From NCBI GenBank assembly GCA_037384065.1, contig JARROJ010000029.1, positions 1 through 49,950 on the forward strand: a stretch of DNA of 49,950 nt, given 5' to 3'. The notes under the pieces were generated by a model. That model did not search any database. It saw only the letters and a list, made by a program, of their open reading frames with translations, and was not told the origin of the DNA. The DNA comes from JABDPF01 sp037384065. GTDB lineage: Bacteria; Pseudomonadota; Gammaproteobacteria; Xanthomonadales; SZUA-36. Made by a program: the position numbers and the translations under genes. Below, one piece after another: positions 24,254 to 32,786 of this stretch; position 1 is the stretch's first letter, and every line of letters begins with the position of its first letter.

Positions 24254-26398
24254 TCAGACGACGCGGTGAACGCGCACGACCTTCGGATTGCGTCGAAGTT
24301 TGCGCAGCACGCGCGCCATGTGGTCCCGGTTCGTGACGCTGATGTTGAACAGCAGCGTGGCGATTTCCGGGTTTGCCTCGGGCTGGGCCACGGTCTCGAT
24401 GTTGCTACCGGCTTCGCCGATACTCGACGAGATGCTGGCCAGCACGCCCGGAGTGTTGTGCGCCTCGATGAGCACCGCGACCGGGAACATGCCCTGGGTG
24501 ATCGGCGCCCAGCTGACCGCGACACAGCGATCCGGGTGCTTGCGGAATTCCCGGACGTTGGCGCAATTGACCCGGTGTACGACCAGGCCCCGGTCGGTCG
24601 ACACGTAGGCCATGATGTCGTCGCCGGGCACCGGTGTGCAGCAGGCGCCGAAGCTCAGCGCGTTCCCCTCGGTGCCGGCAATGGTGATGGCCTCGCCCTG
24701 ATCCCGCGCTCCGGGCAACAAGCCGACCTCCGGCAACAGTTTGGCCGCGACCACGTTGGCCAGGGACGCGCCCAGCGCCAGGTCGTGGAACAGGTCTTCC
24801 TGGCGCGCGAAATGGTTGTTCTTGAGGTAGGTCGCCCACCGCTCGTCGGGCAGCTGATCGATCGATGAGCCGCGCGCATTCAGGGCCTTTTCGAGCAGTT
24901 TCATGCCGAGCGCCACGGTATCTTCCTGGCGCAGGCTCTTCAGGTAGTGGCGGATCGCGGTCCGGGCGCGGGCGCTGGCCGCGAATTCCAGCCACTCGGG
25001 TCGCGGCTGGACCTCCGGATCGGTCTCGATGCGCACCGTCTGACCGTTTGCGAGGCGCGCCGACAGCGGCACCTCGACGTTGTCCACCAGCGCCCGCTTC
25101 GTATGGTTGCCGACGTCGGTGTGAATGGCGTAGGCGAAATCGAGCACGGTGGAATTCTTGCGCAGGTCGATGATCTTGCCTTTCGGCGTGAAAACGAAAA
25201 TCTCGTCCGGAAACAGGTCGGACTTGGCATGGTCGAGAAACTCGAGCGAATCCCCGGTGTGCCGCTGCACGTCGACCAGGCGCATCAGCCACTCGCGGGC
25301 GCGGACCTCGGCGGTGCCGCCGGTCAGCCCGTCGATGGCGTCGAAGGATTTGCTTTGCCAGTGGGCGGCGGCGCCCTTGCTGGCCATCAGGTCCATTTCC
25401 TCGGTGCGGATCTGGATCTGGATCGGCATGCCGTAGGGACTGTTCAGCATCGTGTGCAGCGACTGGTAGCCGTTGGCCTTCGGCAGCGCGATGTAGTCCT
25501 TGAAGCCGCCGGGTTTGGGCTGGTAAAGGCTGTGGACCGCGCCCAGGGCGAGGTAACAGTCCGCCTCGCTTCGGGTCACGATGCGGAAGGCGTAAAAATT
25601 GGTGACCTCGTCGAAGGACAGGTCTTTCTTGTGCATCCGCTTGTAAATGCTGTACGGAGCGATCTGGCGTCCGCTGACCCGGCAGCGGATGCCGGTTTCG
25701 GTCATCTTGCGGCGCACCGTGGCGAGGATGTTCTCGACCACTTCCTTGCGATCACCGGCGTTGCTGCGCAGGTGCTCGGCGATGGTCCTGTGGCGCCACG
25801 GGTAAAGGCTCGAGAAACCGATGTCCTCGAGTTCGTGCTGGAGGTCGTTCATGCCCAGCCGGTCGGCGATCGGGGCATAGATTTCGAGCGTCTCGCGGGC
25901 GATGCGGCGGCGGGATTCGGGCGACATGGCGCCCAGCGTGCGCATGTTGTGCAGGCGGTCGGCGAGCTTGATGAAGACCACCCGCAGGTCGCGCGACATC
26001 GCCAGCATCAGCTTCCGGAAGCTCTCCGCGTCGGCCTCGACGCGGGTGCGGAACTTCATCTTGTCCAGCTTGGTGACGCCTTCGACGAGGTCGGCGACCT
26101 CGTTGCCGAAGGACCGTTCGATGTCGTTCCAGCCGAGCGGCGTGTCCTCGATCGTATCGTGCAGGATGGCGGCCGCGATGCTCTCGTGGTCCATTCTCAG
26201 GTTCGCCAGGATCCTGGCGACCGCGACGGGATGGAAGATGTAGGGTTCGCCGGTCTTGCGGGTCTGGCCGCGGTGCGCTTTTTCGGCGACTTCATACGCC
26301 CTCAGGATGAGGGCGACCTGATCCGGTTCGAGGTAGCTGTCGAGCACCTCCCTGAGCTGAAGGACGGGTTCCGGGTAAGCCAGTGCTGCCTGTTGCAT
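24254..26398 (-). CDS. spoT: RelA/SpoT-family (p)ppGpp hydrolase/synthetase
   Basis: This encodes 714 residues, the usual SpoT length. The N-terminal HD hydrolase domain is intact: His56, His80-Asp81, Glu84-Asp85 and DRLHN (147-151). The synthetase domain (about 240-350) keeps KANGYQSLHT and QIQIRTEEMD. However, the usual DxxAFR reads NFYAFR (Asn267) and the RxKD motif reads GFKD (Gly298). TGS (about 380-440), a central helical and zinc-finger-like part, and a C-terminal ACT domain follow. It removes, and may weakly make, the alarmone. The weak ribosome site and the gap of 40 bp after rpoZ fit the conserved operon. Confidence 0.95.
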   Translation of the reverse strand: MQQAALAYPEPVLQLREVLDSYLEPDQVALILRAYEVAEKAHRGQTRKTGEPYIFHPVAVARILANLRMDHESIAAAILHDTIEDTPLGWNDIERSFGNEVADLVEGVTKLDKMKFRTRVEADAESFRKLMLAMSRDLRVVFIKLADRLHNMRTLGAMSPESRRRIARETLEIYAPIADRLGMNDLQHELEDIGFSSLYPWRHRTIAEHLRSNAGDRKEVVENILATVRRKMTETGIRCRVSGRQIAPYSIYKRMHKKDLSFDEVTNFYAFRIVTRSEADCYLALGAVHSLYQPKPGGFKDYIALPKANGYQSLHTMLNSPYGMPIQIQIRTEEMDLMASKGAAAHWQSKSFDAIDGLTGGTAEVRAREWLMRLVDVQRHTGDSLEFLDHAKSDLFPDEIFVFTPKGKIIDLRKNSTVLDFAYAIHTDVGNHTKRALVDNVEVPLSARLANGQTVRIETDPEVQPRPEWLEFAASARARTAIRHYLKSLRQEDTVALGMKLLEKALNARGSSIDQLPDERWATYLKNNHFARQEDLFHDLALGASLANVVAAKLLPEVGLLPGARDQGEAITIAGTEGNALSFGACCTPVPGDDIMAYVSTDRGLVVHRVNCANVREFRKHPDRCVAVSWAPITQGMFPVAVLIEAHNTPGVLASISSSIGEAGSNIETVAQPEANPEIATLLFNISVTNRDHMARVLRKLRRNPKVVRVHRVV

Positions 26399-26438
26399 GG
26401 ATGCTTCTGCCGGACCCGCTGTCGGAATGGCTCCTGGC

Positions 26439-26702
26439 TCAGGGGGCGAATTCGCCGGGCTCCATCTGGGTGTCGAATTCCTCGGCGGCTTCGATTTCCG
26501 CCTGGATGACGTCGACACGCTCCGGGTCCACGATGCCGTCGGCGATTTCGCGCAGGGCGATCACGGTCGGCTTGTCGTTTTCCTCTTCGACCAGCGGATC
26601 GGCGCCGTTGGCGATTTGCCGGGCGCGCTTGGTGGCGGTCAGCACCATCTCGAAACGGTTCGGGATGTTTGCCAGACAGTCTTCAACGGTAATTCGTGCC
26701 AT
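26439..26702 (-). CDS. rpoZ: RNA polymerase omega subunit
   Basis: This encodes 87 residues starting MARITVEDCLANIPNRFEMV, the invariant omega N-terminus. The core ATKRARQIANG and KPTVIALREIADG contact the beta-prime subunit and form the omega-side ppGpp site (site 1) in gammaproteobacteria. The acidic tail is variable. It lies between gmk and spoT, 40 bp before spoT. Confidence 0.97.
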   Translation of the reverse strand: MARITVEDCLANIPNRFEMVLTATKRARQIANGADPLVEEENDKPTVIALREIADGIVDPERVDVIQAEIEAAEEFDTQMEPGEFAP

Positions 26703-26770
26703 AGTCTTTGGTTCCTTGCAGAATTCGGTTTGCGATGGCTGCCATTTTCAGCCGGGCCTAACCTTTCATT

Positions 26771-27391
26771 CTAGCCAGTTTGCAGTAGTTCCGCCAGAAT
26801 TTCGGGTGTCCGGGTGGCGGTTTCGGTGCGCCTGGGGCGGCCGGTTCGAACGATCGCCTCGAGGTCCGCCAGGGCGTCCTCGAAATCGTCGTTCACGATC
26901 ACGTGGTCGAATTCGTTCCAGTGCGAAATCTCGCTGCGCGCGTCGCGCATGCGCCGCTCGATGACCGCCGCGTCGTCCTGGCCGCGCCCGGCCAGGCGCC
27001 GGCGCAATTCCTCGATCGACGGTGGGACGATGAAAATCGTACAGCACGACGGAAAGGATCGTCTGACCTGGCGCGCGCCCTGCCAGTCGATGTCCAGGAT
27101 CACGTCGTGTCCCTGCGCGAGTTCGTGCTCGACCGCGGCGCGTCCGGTTCCGTAGCGGTGATCGAAAACGCGAGCGTGTTCCAGGAACTGCCCGGCGCGG
27201 GCCAGTTCTTCGAATTCGGCCGCGCTGACGAAGTGGTAGTGGACGCCGTTGGTCTCGCCGGGCCGCGGGTCGCGGGTCGTGTGCGAAACCGACAGGCGCG
27301 TTTTCGGATCGCGCTCGAGCAGCGCCGTGATCAGGCTCGTCTTGCCGCCGCCCGAGGGCGCCGCCACGACGTAGAGGTTCGGTTCACTCAA
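26771..27391 (-). CDS. gmk: guanylate kinase
   Basis: This encodes 206 residues. It phosphorylates GMP to GDP and is itself inhibited by (p)ppGpp in many bacteria. The P-loop APSGGGKTSL (11-20) and the GMP-binding SVSHTTRDPRPGETNGVHYHF are present, with DIDWQGARQVR and the lid region. Length is normal. It overlaps yicC by 8 bp and precedes rpoZ. Confidence 0.97.
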   Translation of the reverse strand: MSEPNLYVVAAPSGGGKTSLITALLERDPKTRLSVSHTTRDPRPGETNGVHYHFVSAAEFEELARAGQFLEHARVFDHRYGTGRAAVEHELAQGHDVILDIDWQGARQVRRSFPSCCTIFIVPPSIEELRRRLAGRGQDDAAVIERRMRDARSEISHWNEFDHVIVNDDFEDALADLEAIVRTGRPRRTETATRTPEILAELLQTG

Positions 27392-28253
27392 TGTTCTGCA
27401 CCTGCTCGCGCATCTGCTCGATCGCGACCTTGAGGTCCACCGCGACCTGGGTGGTCCGCTGGTCGACCGACTTGGAGCTCAGCGTATTGGATTCGCGGTT
27501 GAACTCCTGCATCAGGAAATCGAGTCGGCGCCCGACCGGTTCGTCGCGCTCCAGGATCGCGCGCGCCTCGGTGACGTGCGCATCGAGGCGGTCGAGTTCC
27601 TCGTCGACGTCGATTTTCTGGGCGAGAAAGGCGACCTCCTGTTCGAGGCGACCGGGTTCCAGCGGCTGGTTGAGTTCCGCGACCCGGGTCAGCAGTTTCT
27701 GCCGCAGGCCGTCGCGGATCTCCGGCAGCCAGACGCGCACCTGCGCCACCTGGGACGCGATACTGTCGAGCCGTTCGCGAATCACCCCGTCCATCTGCGT
27801 TCCTTCCCGTTCGCGCGAGGCGCGCAGGTCGGCCGCCGCTTCGGCGAGCAGGTCCAGCGCCGCGGCGCGCAACGGCTGCGGGTCGAGCGGCTGTTCCTCG
27901 ATGACGCCGTTCCAGCGCATCAGCGACATGGCGTCCGCGTCCTGTCCCGAACCGCAGGCCTCGGCGACGTCGGCGTGCAGTTCCAGCAGGCGGCCGAGCA
28001 GTTCACGATTGAGCACCAGGCCCGAACTGGCCGCATTGGCGGCGGGCACGAAGCGCAGCGTGGCGTCGACCTTGCCGCGGCTGAGATGTTCGCCGAGGAT
28101 GCGCCGGATTTCCGGCTCCAGCGAACGGAACTCCTCCGGCACGCGAAAGCCGATCTCGAGGTAACGGTGATTGACCGAGCGAAGCTCCCACGTCATGCGC
28201 CCGAACTCGAAAAGGCGCTCGGCGCTGGCGAAACCTGTCATGCTGCGAATCAT
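27384..28253 (-). CDS. YicC-family endoribonuclease/RNA-decay factor
   Basis: This encodes 289 residues starting MIRSMTGFASAERLFEFGRM. The conserved LRSVNHRYLEIGFRVPEEFR and the C-terminal DUF1732 block KIDVDEELDRLDAHVTEARA, GRRLDFLMQEFNRESNTLSS are clear. YicC homologues bind or cleave RNA and influence small-RNA turnover. It heads the gmk unit on the minus strand and is divergent from rph, 138 bp away. This pairing of two RNA-processing genes across one promoter region is common in gammaproteobacteria. Confidence 0.92.
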   Translation of the reverse strand: MIRSMTGFASAERLFEFGRMTWELRSVNHRYLEIGFRVPEEFRSLEPEIRRILGEHLSRGKVDATLRFVPAANAASSGLVLNRELLGRLLELHADVAEACGSGQDADAMSLMRWNGVIEEQPLDPQPLRAAALDLLAEAAADLRASREREGTQMDGVIRERLDSIASQVAQVRVWLPEIRDGLRQKLLTRVAELNQPLEPGRLEQEVAFLAQKIDVDEELDRLDAHVTEARAILERDEPVGRRLDFLMQEFNRESNTLSSKSVDQRTTQVAVDLKVAIEQMREQVQNIE

Positions 28254-28391
28254 CTGGACATCTTCCTGTTGCGGTGCGGGCGGCGGCGATTGTTGCCGGT
28301 CGGCATGATTGGCACAATGGTAACGTCAAACCGGGGGGGAGTCAGCGGCCGACACCGCGCCCACCACTTTCTGCGAACAGGAACAGCCAAC

Positions 28392-29108
28392 ATGAGACCG
28401 AGCGGCCGAGCGCCCGACCAACTGCGAGAAACCACCATCACGCGCAATTTCACGCGCCATGCCGAGGGCTCCGTGCTGATTTGCTGCGGCGAGACGCGGG
28501 TCCTTTGCACGGCCTCGGTGGAGGAGCGGGTGCCGATGTTCCTGCGCGGCAAGGGCGAGGGCTGGGTCACCGCGGAGTACGGCATGCTGCCGCGGTCCAC
28601 CGGCAGCCGCATGCAACGGGAGGCGGCGCGGGGCAAGCAGGGCGGCCGCACGCTCGAGATCCAGCGGCTGATCGGCCGCTCGCTGCGCGCCGTCGTGGAC
28701 CGATCGGCGCTGGGCGAGCGCACCGTGACCCTCGATTGCGACGTGCTGCAGGCGGACGGCGGTACCCGGACCGCGTCGATCACCGGCGCCTACGTGGCGC
28801 TGATCGACGCCTGCCGCTGGCTGCGCAAGCGGCGCCTGATCCGCACGGATCCGGTGCACGGAAAGGTGGCGGCCGTCTCGGTGGGTATTTTCCAGGACGT
28901 TCCGGTCCTGGACCTCGATTACGCCGAGGATTCCGAGGCCGAAACGGACATGAACGTCGTCATGAACGACGGCGGCGCCTTCATCGAGGTCCAGGGCACG
29001 GCCGAGGGTCACGCATTCCGGCGGGACGAACTGGACCGCATGCTCGATCTCGCCGGCGCCGGCATCGGCTCGCTCATGCAATTGCAGGACGAGGCGCTCG
29101 ATGCCTGA
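28392..29108 (+). CDS. rph: ribonuclease PH
   Basis: This encodes 238 residues. It trims 3' extensions of tRNA precursors phosphorolytically as a hexamer. It starts MRPSGRAPDQLRETTITRNF. Conserved parts are VLCTASVEERVPMFLRGKGEGW, EYGMLPRSTGSR, EIQRLIGRSLRAVVD, TLDCDVLQADGGTRTASITG, and DMNVVMNDGGAFIEVQGTAEG with catalytic acidic residues. Full length, unlike the frameshifted rph of E. coli K-12. It overlaps rdgB by 8 bp. Confidence 0.97.
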   Translation: MRPSGRAPDQLRETTITRNFTRHAEGSVLICCGETRVLCTASVEERVPMFLRGKGEGWVTAEYGMLPRSTGSRMQREAARGKQGGRTLEIQRLIGRSLRAVVDRSALGERTVTLDCDVLQADGGTRTASITGAYVALIDACRWLRKRRLIRTDPVHGKVAAVSVGIFQDVPVLDLDYAEDSEAETDMNVVMNDGGAFIEVQGTAEGHAFRRDELDRMLDLAGAGIGSLMQLQDEALDA

Positions 29109-29715
29109 GGCGGGGCATACCGTGGTTCTGGCCAGCGGCAACGCCGGCAAGCTGCGCGAGCTCACGGCGATGCTGGAACCGCTCGGCTGGCGCGTCCGCC
29201 CGCAGAGCGAGTGGGGTGTCCCGGAGGCCGTCGAGGACGGGCTGGGATTTATCGAGAACGCCCTGATCAAGGCCCGGCACGCCGCCCGGCATACGGGTCT
29301 GCCCGCGCTCGGCGACGATTCCGGCCTGGTCGTCGACGCCCTGGGGGGCGCTCCGGGAATTTACTCGGCGCGTTACGCCGGTCCCGGCGCGGACGACGAC
29401 GCCAACAACCAGAAACTGCTGGCGGCGCTGGCGGACCTCCCGAAGAGCCGCCGCACAGCGCATTTTTACTGCGCGATGGCGATGGTGCGGCGAGCGGACG
29501 ACCCGGCGCCGTTGATCGCCATCGGGCGCTGGGACGGGCGCATTCTCGATGCGCCGACGGGCGCCGGTGGTTTCGGCTACGACCCCCTGTTCCAGGTCGA
29601 GACGCATGGCTGCTCTTCGGCCGAGTTGCCGCCCGCCGAGAAAAACCGCATCAGCCATCGGGGGCGCGCGCTGGCCGCGCTGGTCGAGCAACTCGAAGAC
29701 GCGCCCGGTGACTGA
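29101..29715 (+). CDS. rdgB: XTP/dITP pyrophosphatase (RdgB/HAM1)
   Basis: This encodes 204 residues. It removes non-canonical purine nucleotides (ITP, XTP) from the pool. Landmarks are VVLASGNAGKLREL at the N-terminus, FIENALIKARHAARHTGLPA, GDDSGLVVDALGGAPGIYSA, GGFGYDPLF and ISHRGRAL. These match the HAM1 fold and its metal-binding Glu/Asp. It starts inside the rph stop region and overlaps hemW by 8 bp. Confidence 0.97.
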   Translation: MPEAGHTVVLASGNAGKLRELTAMLEPLGWRVRPQSEWGVPEAVEDGLGFIENALIKARHAARHTGLPALGDDSGLVVDALGGAPGIYSARYAGPGADDDANNQKLLAALADLPKSRRTAHFYCAMAMVRRADDPAPLIAIGRWDGRILDAPTGAGGFGYDPLFQVETHGCSSAELPPAEKNRISHRGRALAALVEQLEDAPGD

Positions 29716-30907
29716 AGACCCACGCTTCGGCGGCGTGCCGGAGCCATGCGAAGATGCACGCCTGGGCGAACCCCCACTCGCCCTGTACGTTCACCTGCCG
29801 TGGTGTGTGCGCAAATGCCCCTATTGCGACTTCAATTCGCATGAAATGCGCGGCGCACTGCCCGCGGACGACTACATCGACGCCCTGTTGCGGGATCTGG
29901 AGCTGGAACTGCCGTTGGTGTGGGGCCGCGTCGTCCGGAGCGTCTTCCTGGGCGGCGGCACGCCGAGCCTGTTCGGCGCGCGCCCTATCGACCGGCTGCT
30001 CTCCGGAATCCGCAGCCGGCTGACCCTGGCCCCGGACGCCGAGATCACACTGGAAGCCAACCCCGGCACGATCGAGCACGACAGCTTCACCGCGTACCGC
30101 TCGGCCGGCGTCAACCGCGTCTCGCTCGGGGTGCAGAGTTTTGACGATGCGTTGCTGGCGCGGATCGGCCGGATCCACGGCCGCGCGGAGGCCGTGGCCG
30201 CGGTGGAATCGCTTGCGGCGTCGGGTATCGACAATTTCAACCTGGACCTGATGTACGCCCTGCCGGGCCAGGGCGTGGCGCAGGCCGAGCAGGATTTGCG
30301 CACGGCGCTCTCGTTCGCGCCTCCGCACGTGTCGCACTACCAGCTGACGATCGAGCCGAACACGCTGTTCCACAGGCACCGCCCCGACCTCCCGGACGAC
30401 GACCTGGCCGTGTCCATGCAGGAGCGCTGCGAGGAATTACTGGATGCAGCGGGGCTTGGCGGCTACGAAATCTCCGCCCATGCGCGGGCGGGGCGCGCGT
30501 GTCGCCATAATCTGAATTACTGGCAGTACGGCGATTTCATCGGCATCGGGGCCGGCGCGCACGGCAAGATCAGCCTGCCGGCCCGCCAGGCGATCCTGCG
30601 CCGCGTGCGATCGCGGCATCCCCGGGACTGGATGCGGGCTGCCGGCACCCCGGCCGCGCTGGCCGAGGAGCGGGACCTGCCACCGGCGGAGCGGGTCTTC
30701 GAATTCTTTCTCAATCATCTCCGCCTGCGCCGCGGCGTCCGGAAAACGCGGTTTTCGGAGCGCACCGGCGCGCCCTGGTCGGCGGTCGAATCGCGCATCG
30801 ACCGACTCGTCGGCCGGGGCCTGCTCGAAGACCTTGGCGATCGCGTTGCGCCGACGGCCACCGGGTGGCGATTCGTCAACGACCTGCAGGCGGAATTCCT
30901 GCCCTGA
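29708..30907 (+). CDS. hemW: HemW-type radical SAM heme chaperone
   Basis: This encodes 399 residues from a GTG at 29708, overlapping rdgB. The radical-SAM cysteines are Cys33-x3-Cys37-x2-Cys40 (CVRKCPYCDF); HemW, unlike HemN, is not a coproporphyrinogen dehydrogenase. Further matches are FLGGGTPSLF, ANPGTIE, RVSLGVQSFDD, NFNLDLMYALPGQ, HYQLTIEPNTLF and the C-terminal winged-helix region with ERVFEFFLNHLRLRRGV. HemW homologues bind heme and deliver it to respiratory enzymes. The gene set rph-rdgB-hemW forms one transcription unit. Confidence 0.95.
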   Translation: MTEDPRFGGVPEPCEDARLGEPPLALYVHLPWCVRKCPYCDFNSHEMRGALPADDYIDALLRDLELELPLVWGRVVRSVFLGGGTPSLFGARPIDRLLSGIRSRLTLAPDAEITLEANPGTIEHDSFTAYRSAGVNRVSLGVQSFDDALLARIGRIHGRAEAVAAVESLAASGIDNFNLDLMYALPGQGVAQAEQDLRTALSFAPPHVSHYQLTIEPNTLFHRHRPDLPDDDLAVSMQERCEELLDAAGLGGYEISAHARAGRACRHNLNYWQYGDFIGIGAGAHGKISLPARQAILRRVRSRHPRDWMRAAGTPAALAEERDLPPAERVFEFFLNHLRLRRGVRKTRFSERTGAPWSAVESRIDRLVGRGLLEDLGDRVAPTATGWRFVNDLQAEFLP

Positions 30908-30913
30908 CGGGTC

Positions 30914-30942
30914 TTGCGCCTCAGGCCGATCCTGGTTAAACT
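30914..30942 (+). promoter_or_regulatory. candidate promoter of the L31 gene
   Basis: TTGCGC (30914-30919) and TAAACT (30937-30942) are 17 bp apart in the short gap after hemW. A hairpin TCGCGG/CCGCGA (30953-30958, 30968-30973) follows in the leader. Both matches to consensus are partial. Confidence 0.3.
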
Positions 30943-31009
30943 GGCGGGTCTTTCGCGGGGCACGTTTCCGCGAGTTTGAACCGTCAATAAGCAGATTACA
31001 GGAACCATC

Positions 31010-31252
31010 ATGAAAGCCGGAATCCATCCCGAATACAGAGAAGTGGTGTTCCAGGACATGTCCTCCGATTTTGCGATCCTGACGCGCTCCACGATGGGCA
31101 GCAAGGAAACCATCAAGTGGGAGGATGGCAAGGAGTACCCGCTGATCAAGGTCGAGGTCTCCAGTGCGTCGCACCCCTTCTACACCGGCAAGCACAAGGT
31201 GCTCGATTCCGGTGGCCGTGTCGATCGCTTCAAGAAGCGTTACGGCAAGTAA
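31010..31252 (+). CDS. rpmE2: 50S ribosomal protein L31, type B
   Basis: This encodes 80 residues starting MKAGIHPEYREVVFQDMSSD, following AGGAACC. It contains SASHPFYTGKHKVLDSGGRVDRFKKRYGK at the C-terminus, the L31 signature. The Cys-x2-Cys zinc ligands of type A are absent, which defines the zinc-free (C-) form. In bacteria with both forms, this one is induced in low zinc; no Zur box is obvious here. A strong terminator follows, then the assembly gap. Confidence 0.96.
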   Translation: MKAGIHPEYREVVFQDMSSDFAILTRSTMGSKETIKWEDGKEYPLIKVEVSSASHPFYTGKHKVLDSGGRVDRFKKRYGK

Positions 31253-31266
31253 GACCCAGGCGTTCC

Positions 31267-31302
31267 AAAAGCCCCGTTCCGGGAGTCCGGAGCGGGGCTT
31301 TT
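31267..31302 (+). terminator. terminator of the L31 gene
   Basis: AAAAGCCCCG (31267-31276) pairs with CGGGGCTTTT (31293-31302), a 10-bp stem with A and T flanks that works in both directions. The sequence is interrupted by N directly after the T run. Confidence 0.85.
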
Positions 31303-31325
31303 NNNNNNNNNNNNNNNNNNNNNNN
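31303..31325. other. assembly gap (23 N)
   Basis: Twenty-three undefined bases follow the terminator hairpin. The true gap length is unknown. Neither flanking gene is broken, but promoter elements for gltA could be missing. Confidence 0.99.
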
Positions 31326-31338
31326 CGGATTAAATTTA

Positions 31339-31367
31339 TTACGGCGCTGATTAGCGTATGCTATATT
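31339..31367 (+). promoter_or_regulatory. extended -10 promoter of gltA
   Basis: TGCTATATT gives an extended -10 (TATATT, 31362-31367). The -35 position 17 bp upstream reads TTACGG, a weak match. The resulting leader of about 105 bases contains a TCCGGG-TT-CCCGGA dyad shortly before the ribosome site AAGGAG. Confidence 0.5.
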
Positions 31368-31477
31368 AGAAAGCTCTAATTGGCGCAGCCGGGCTTCGAC
31401 CGCTTGCGACCGGCCCGCACGCACCGCGGGGGCACTCATCCGGGTTCCCGGATCCAGTAAAAAACAAGGAGATACCA

Positions 31478-32770
31478 GTGGCGAAGAAGAACGTGTTGGT
31501 TACCGACGAATCCTCCGGAAAACGCATTGAACTGCCCGTCGTTTCGGGTACCGAGGGCGAGCCGACGCTCGACATCAAGTCATTGCCCTCCGAACTCGGT
31601 TACTTTACCTACGACCCGGGCTTCGCCGCGACCGCGGCATGCACCAGCAAGATCACCTTCATCGACGGCGGCAAGGGCATTCTTCGATACCGCGGTTACC
31701 CGATCGAACAGCTGGCCGAGCGCAGCACCTTCGTCGAAGTCGCCTACCTGTTGCTGCATGGCGAATTGCCGACGGAGGACGAACTCAACCGCTTCCGCGC
31801 CGAGATCACCTACCACACGATGGTGCACGAGCAGCTGAACACGTTCATCTCGGGGTTCCATTACGATGCGCACCCGATGGCCATGATGGCCGGGGTGGTC
31901 GGGTCCCTGGCCGCCTTCTACCACGACAAGCTGAACATGGAAGACCCCGACCAGCGCATGCTGTCCGCCAAGCGCATGATCGCCAAGATGCCGACCATCG
32001 CGGCGGCCTGCTACCGCCATCACATGGGTTGGCCGGCGGCCTATCCGCAGAACCGTCTGCGGTTCACCGAACGCTTTCTGCACATGATGTTCTCGGTGCC
32101 GTCGGAGGAATACGAGGTCAGCGAAACCGCGGTGCGGGCGCTCGACCTGCTGTTCATCCTGCACGCCGACCACGAGCAGAACGCCAGCACGTCGACGGTG
32201 CGCCTGGTCGGCTCGACCGGCGCCAATCCCTACGCCTGCGTCGCGGCGGGTATTTCCGCCCTGTGGGGGCCGGCGCACGGTGGCGCCAACGAGGCGGTGC
32301 TGGACATGCTGGACGAGATCGGCGACATCTCGCAGGTGCCCAAGTACATCAAGCGCGCCAAGGACAAAAACGATCCGTTCCGCCTGATGGGCTTCGGACA
32401 CCGCGTCTACAAGAACTACGACCCGCGCGCGACGATCATCCGCTCCGCCTGCCACGAGGTTCTCGACGAGCTCGGCAAGGACGACCCGATGCTGGACCTG
32501 GCGATGGAGCTCGAGCGCATCGCGCTGGAAGACGAGTACTTCGTGGAGAAGAAGCTCTACCCGAACGTCGATTTCTACTCCGGCATCATTTACAAGGCGC
32601 TCGGAATACCGGTCAGCATGTTCACCGTCATGTTCGCGATCGCGCGGACCGTCGGATGGGTCGCGCAGTGGCTCGAACAGAGCGAAACCCCGACCAAGAT
32701 CGGTCGCCCGCGCCAGGTCTATGCCGGCCCGAAAGAACGCAAATACCGCGCGGTGCACCGGCGCGGTTAG
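31478..32770 (+). CDS. gltA: citrate synthase (type II, hexameric)
   Basis: This encodes 430 residues from a GTG preceded by AAGGAG. It condenses acetyl-CoA and oxaloacetate in the TCA cycle. The active-site motifs are WGPAHGGANEAV, LMGFGHRVYKNYDPRA and VDFYSGIIYKALGIP, holding the two histidines and the aspartate. The N-terminal beta domain (KRIELPVVSGTEGEPTLDIK) is that of Gram-negative type II enzymes regulated by NADH. It is a single gene, convergent with the uncharacterised gene at 32787. Confidence 0.97.
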   Translation: MAKKNVLVTDESSGKRIELPVVSGTEGEPTLDIKSLPSELGYFTYDPGFAATAACTSKITFIDGGKGILRYRGYPIEQLAERSTFVEVAYLLLHGELPTEDELNRFRAEITYHTMVHEQLNTFISGFHYDAHPMAMMAGVVGSLAAFYHDKLNMEDPDQRMLSAKRMIAKMPTIAAACYRHHMGWPAAYPQNRLRFTERFLHMMFSVPSEEYEVSETAVRALDLLFILHADHEQNASTSTVRLVGSTGANPYACVAAGISALWGPAHGGANEAVLDMLDEIGDISQVPKYIKRAKDKNDPFRLMGFGHRVYKNYDPRATIIRSACHEVLDELGKDDPMLDLAMELERIALEDEYFVEKKLYPNVDFYSGIIYKALGIPVSMFTVMFAIARTVGWVAQWLEQSETPTKIGRPRQVYAGPKERKYRAVHRRG

Positions 32771-32786
32771 CGGGGCCCGGCAGGCT

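Noticed and set aside
24947..26509. A 520-codon plus-strand open frame opposite spoT
   Set aside because: Antisense shadow of a conserved gene; no start signals or recognisable domain.
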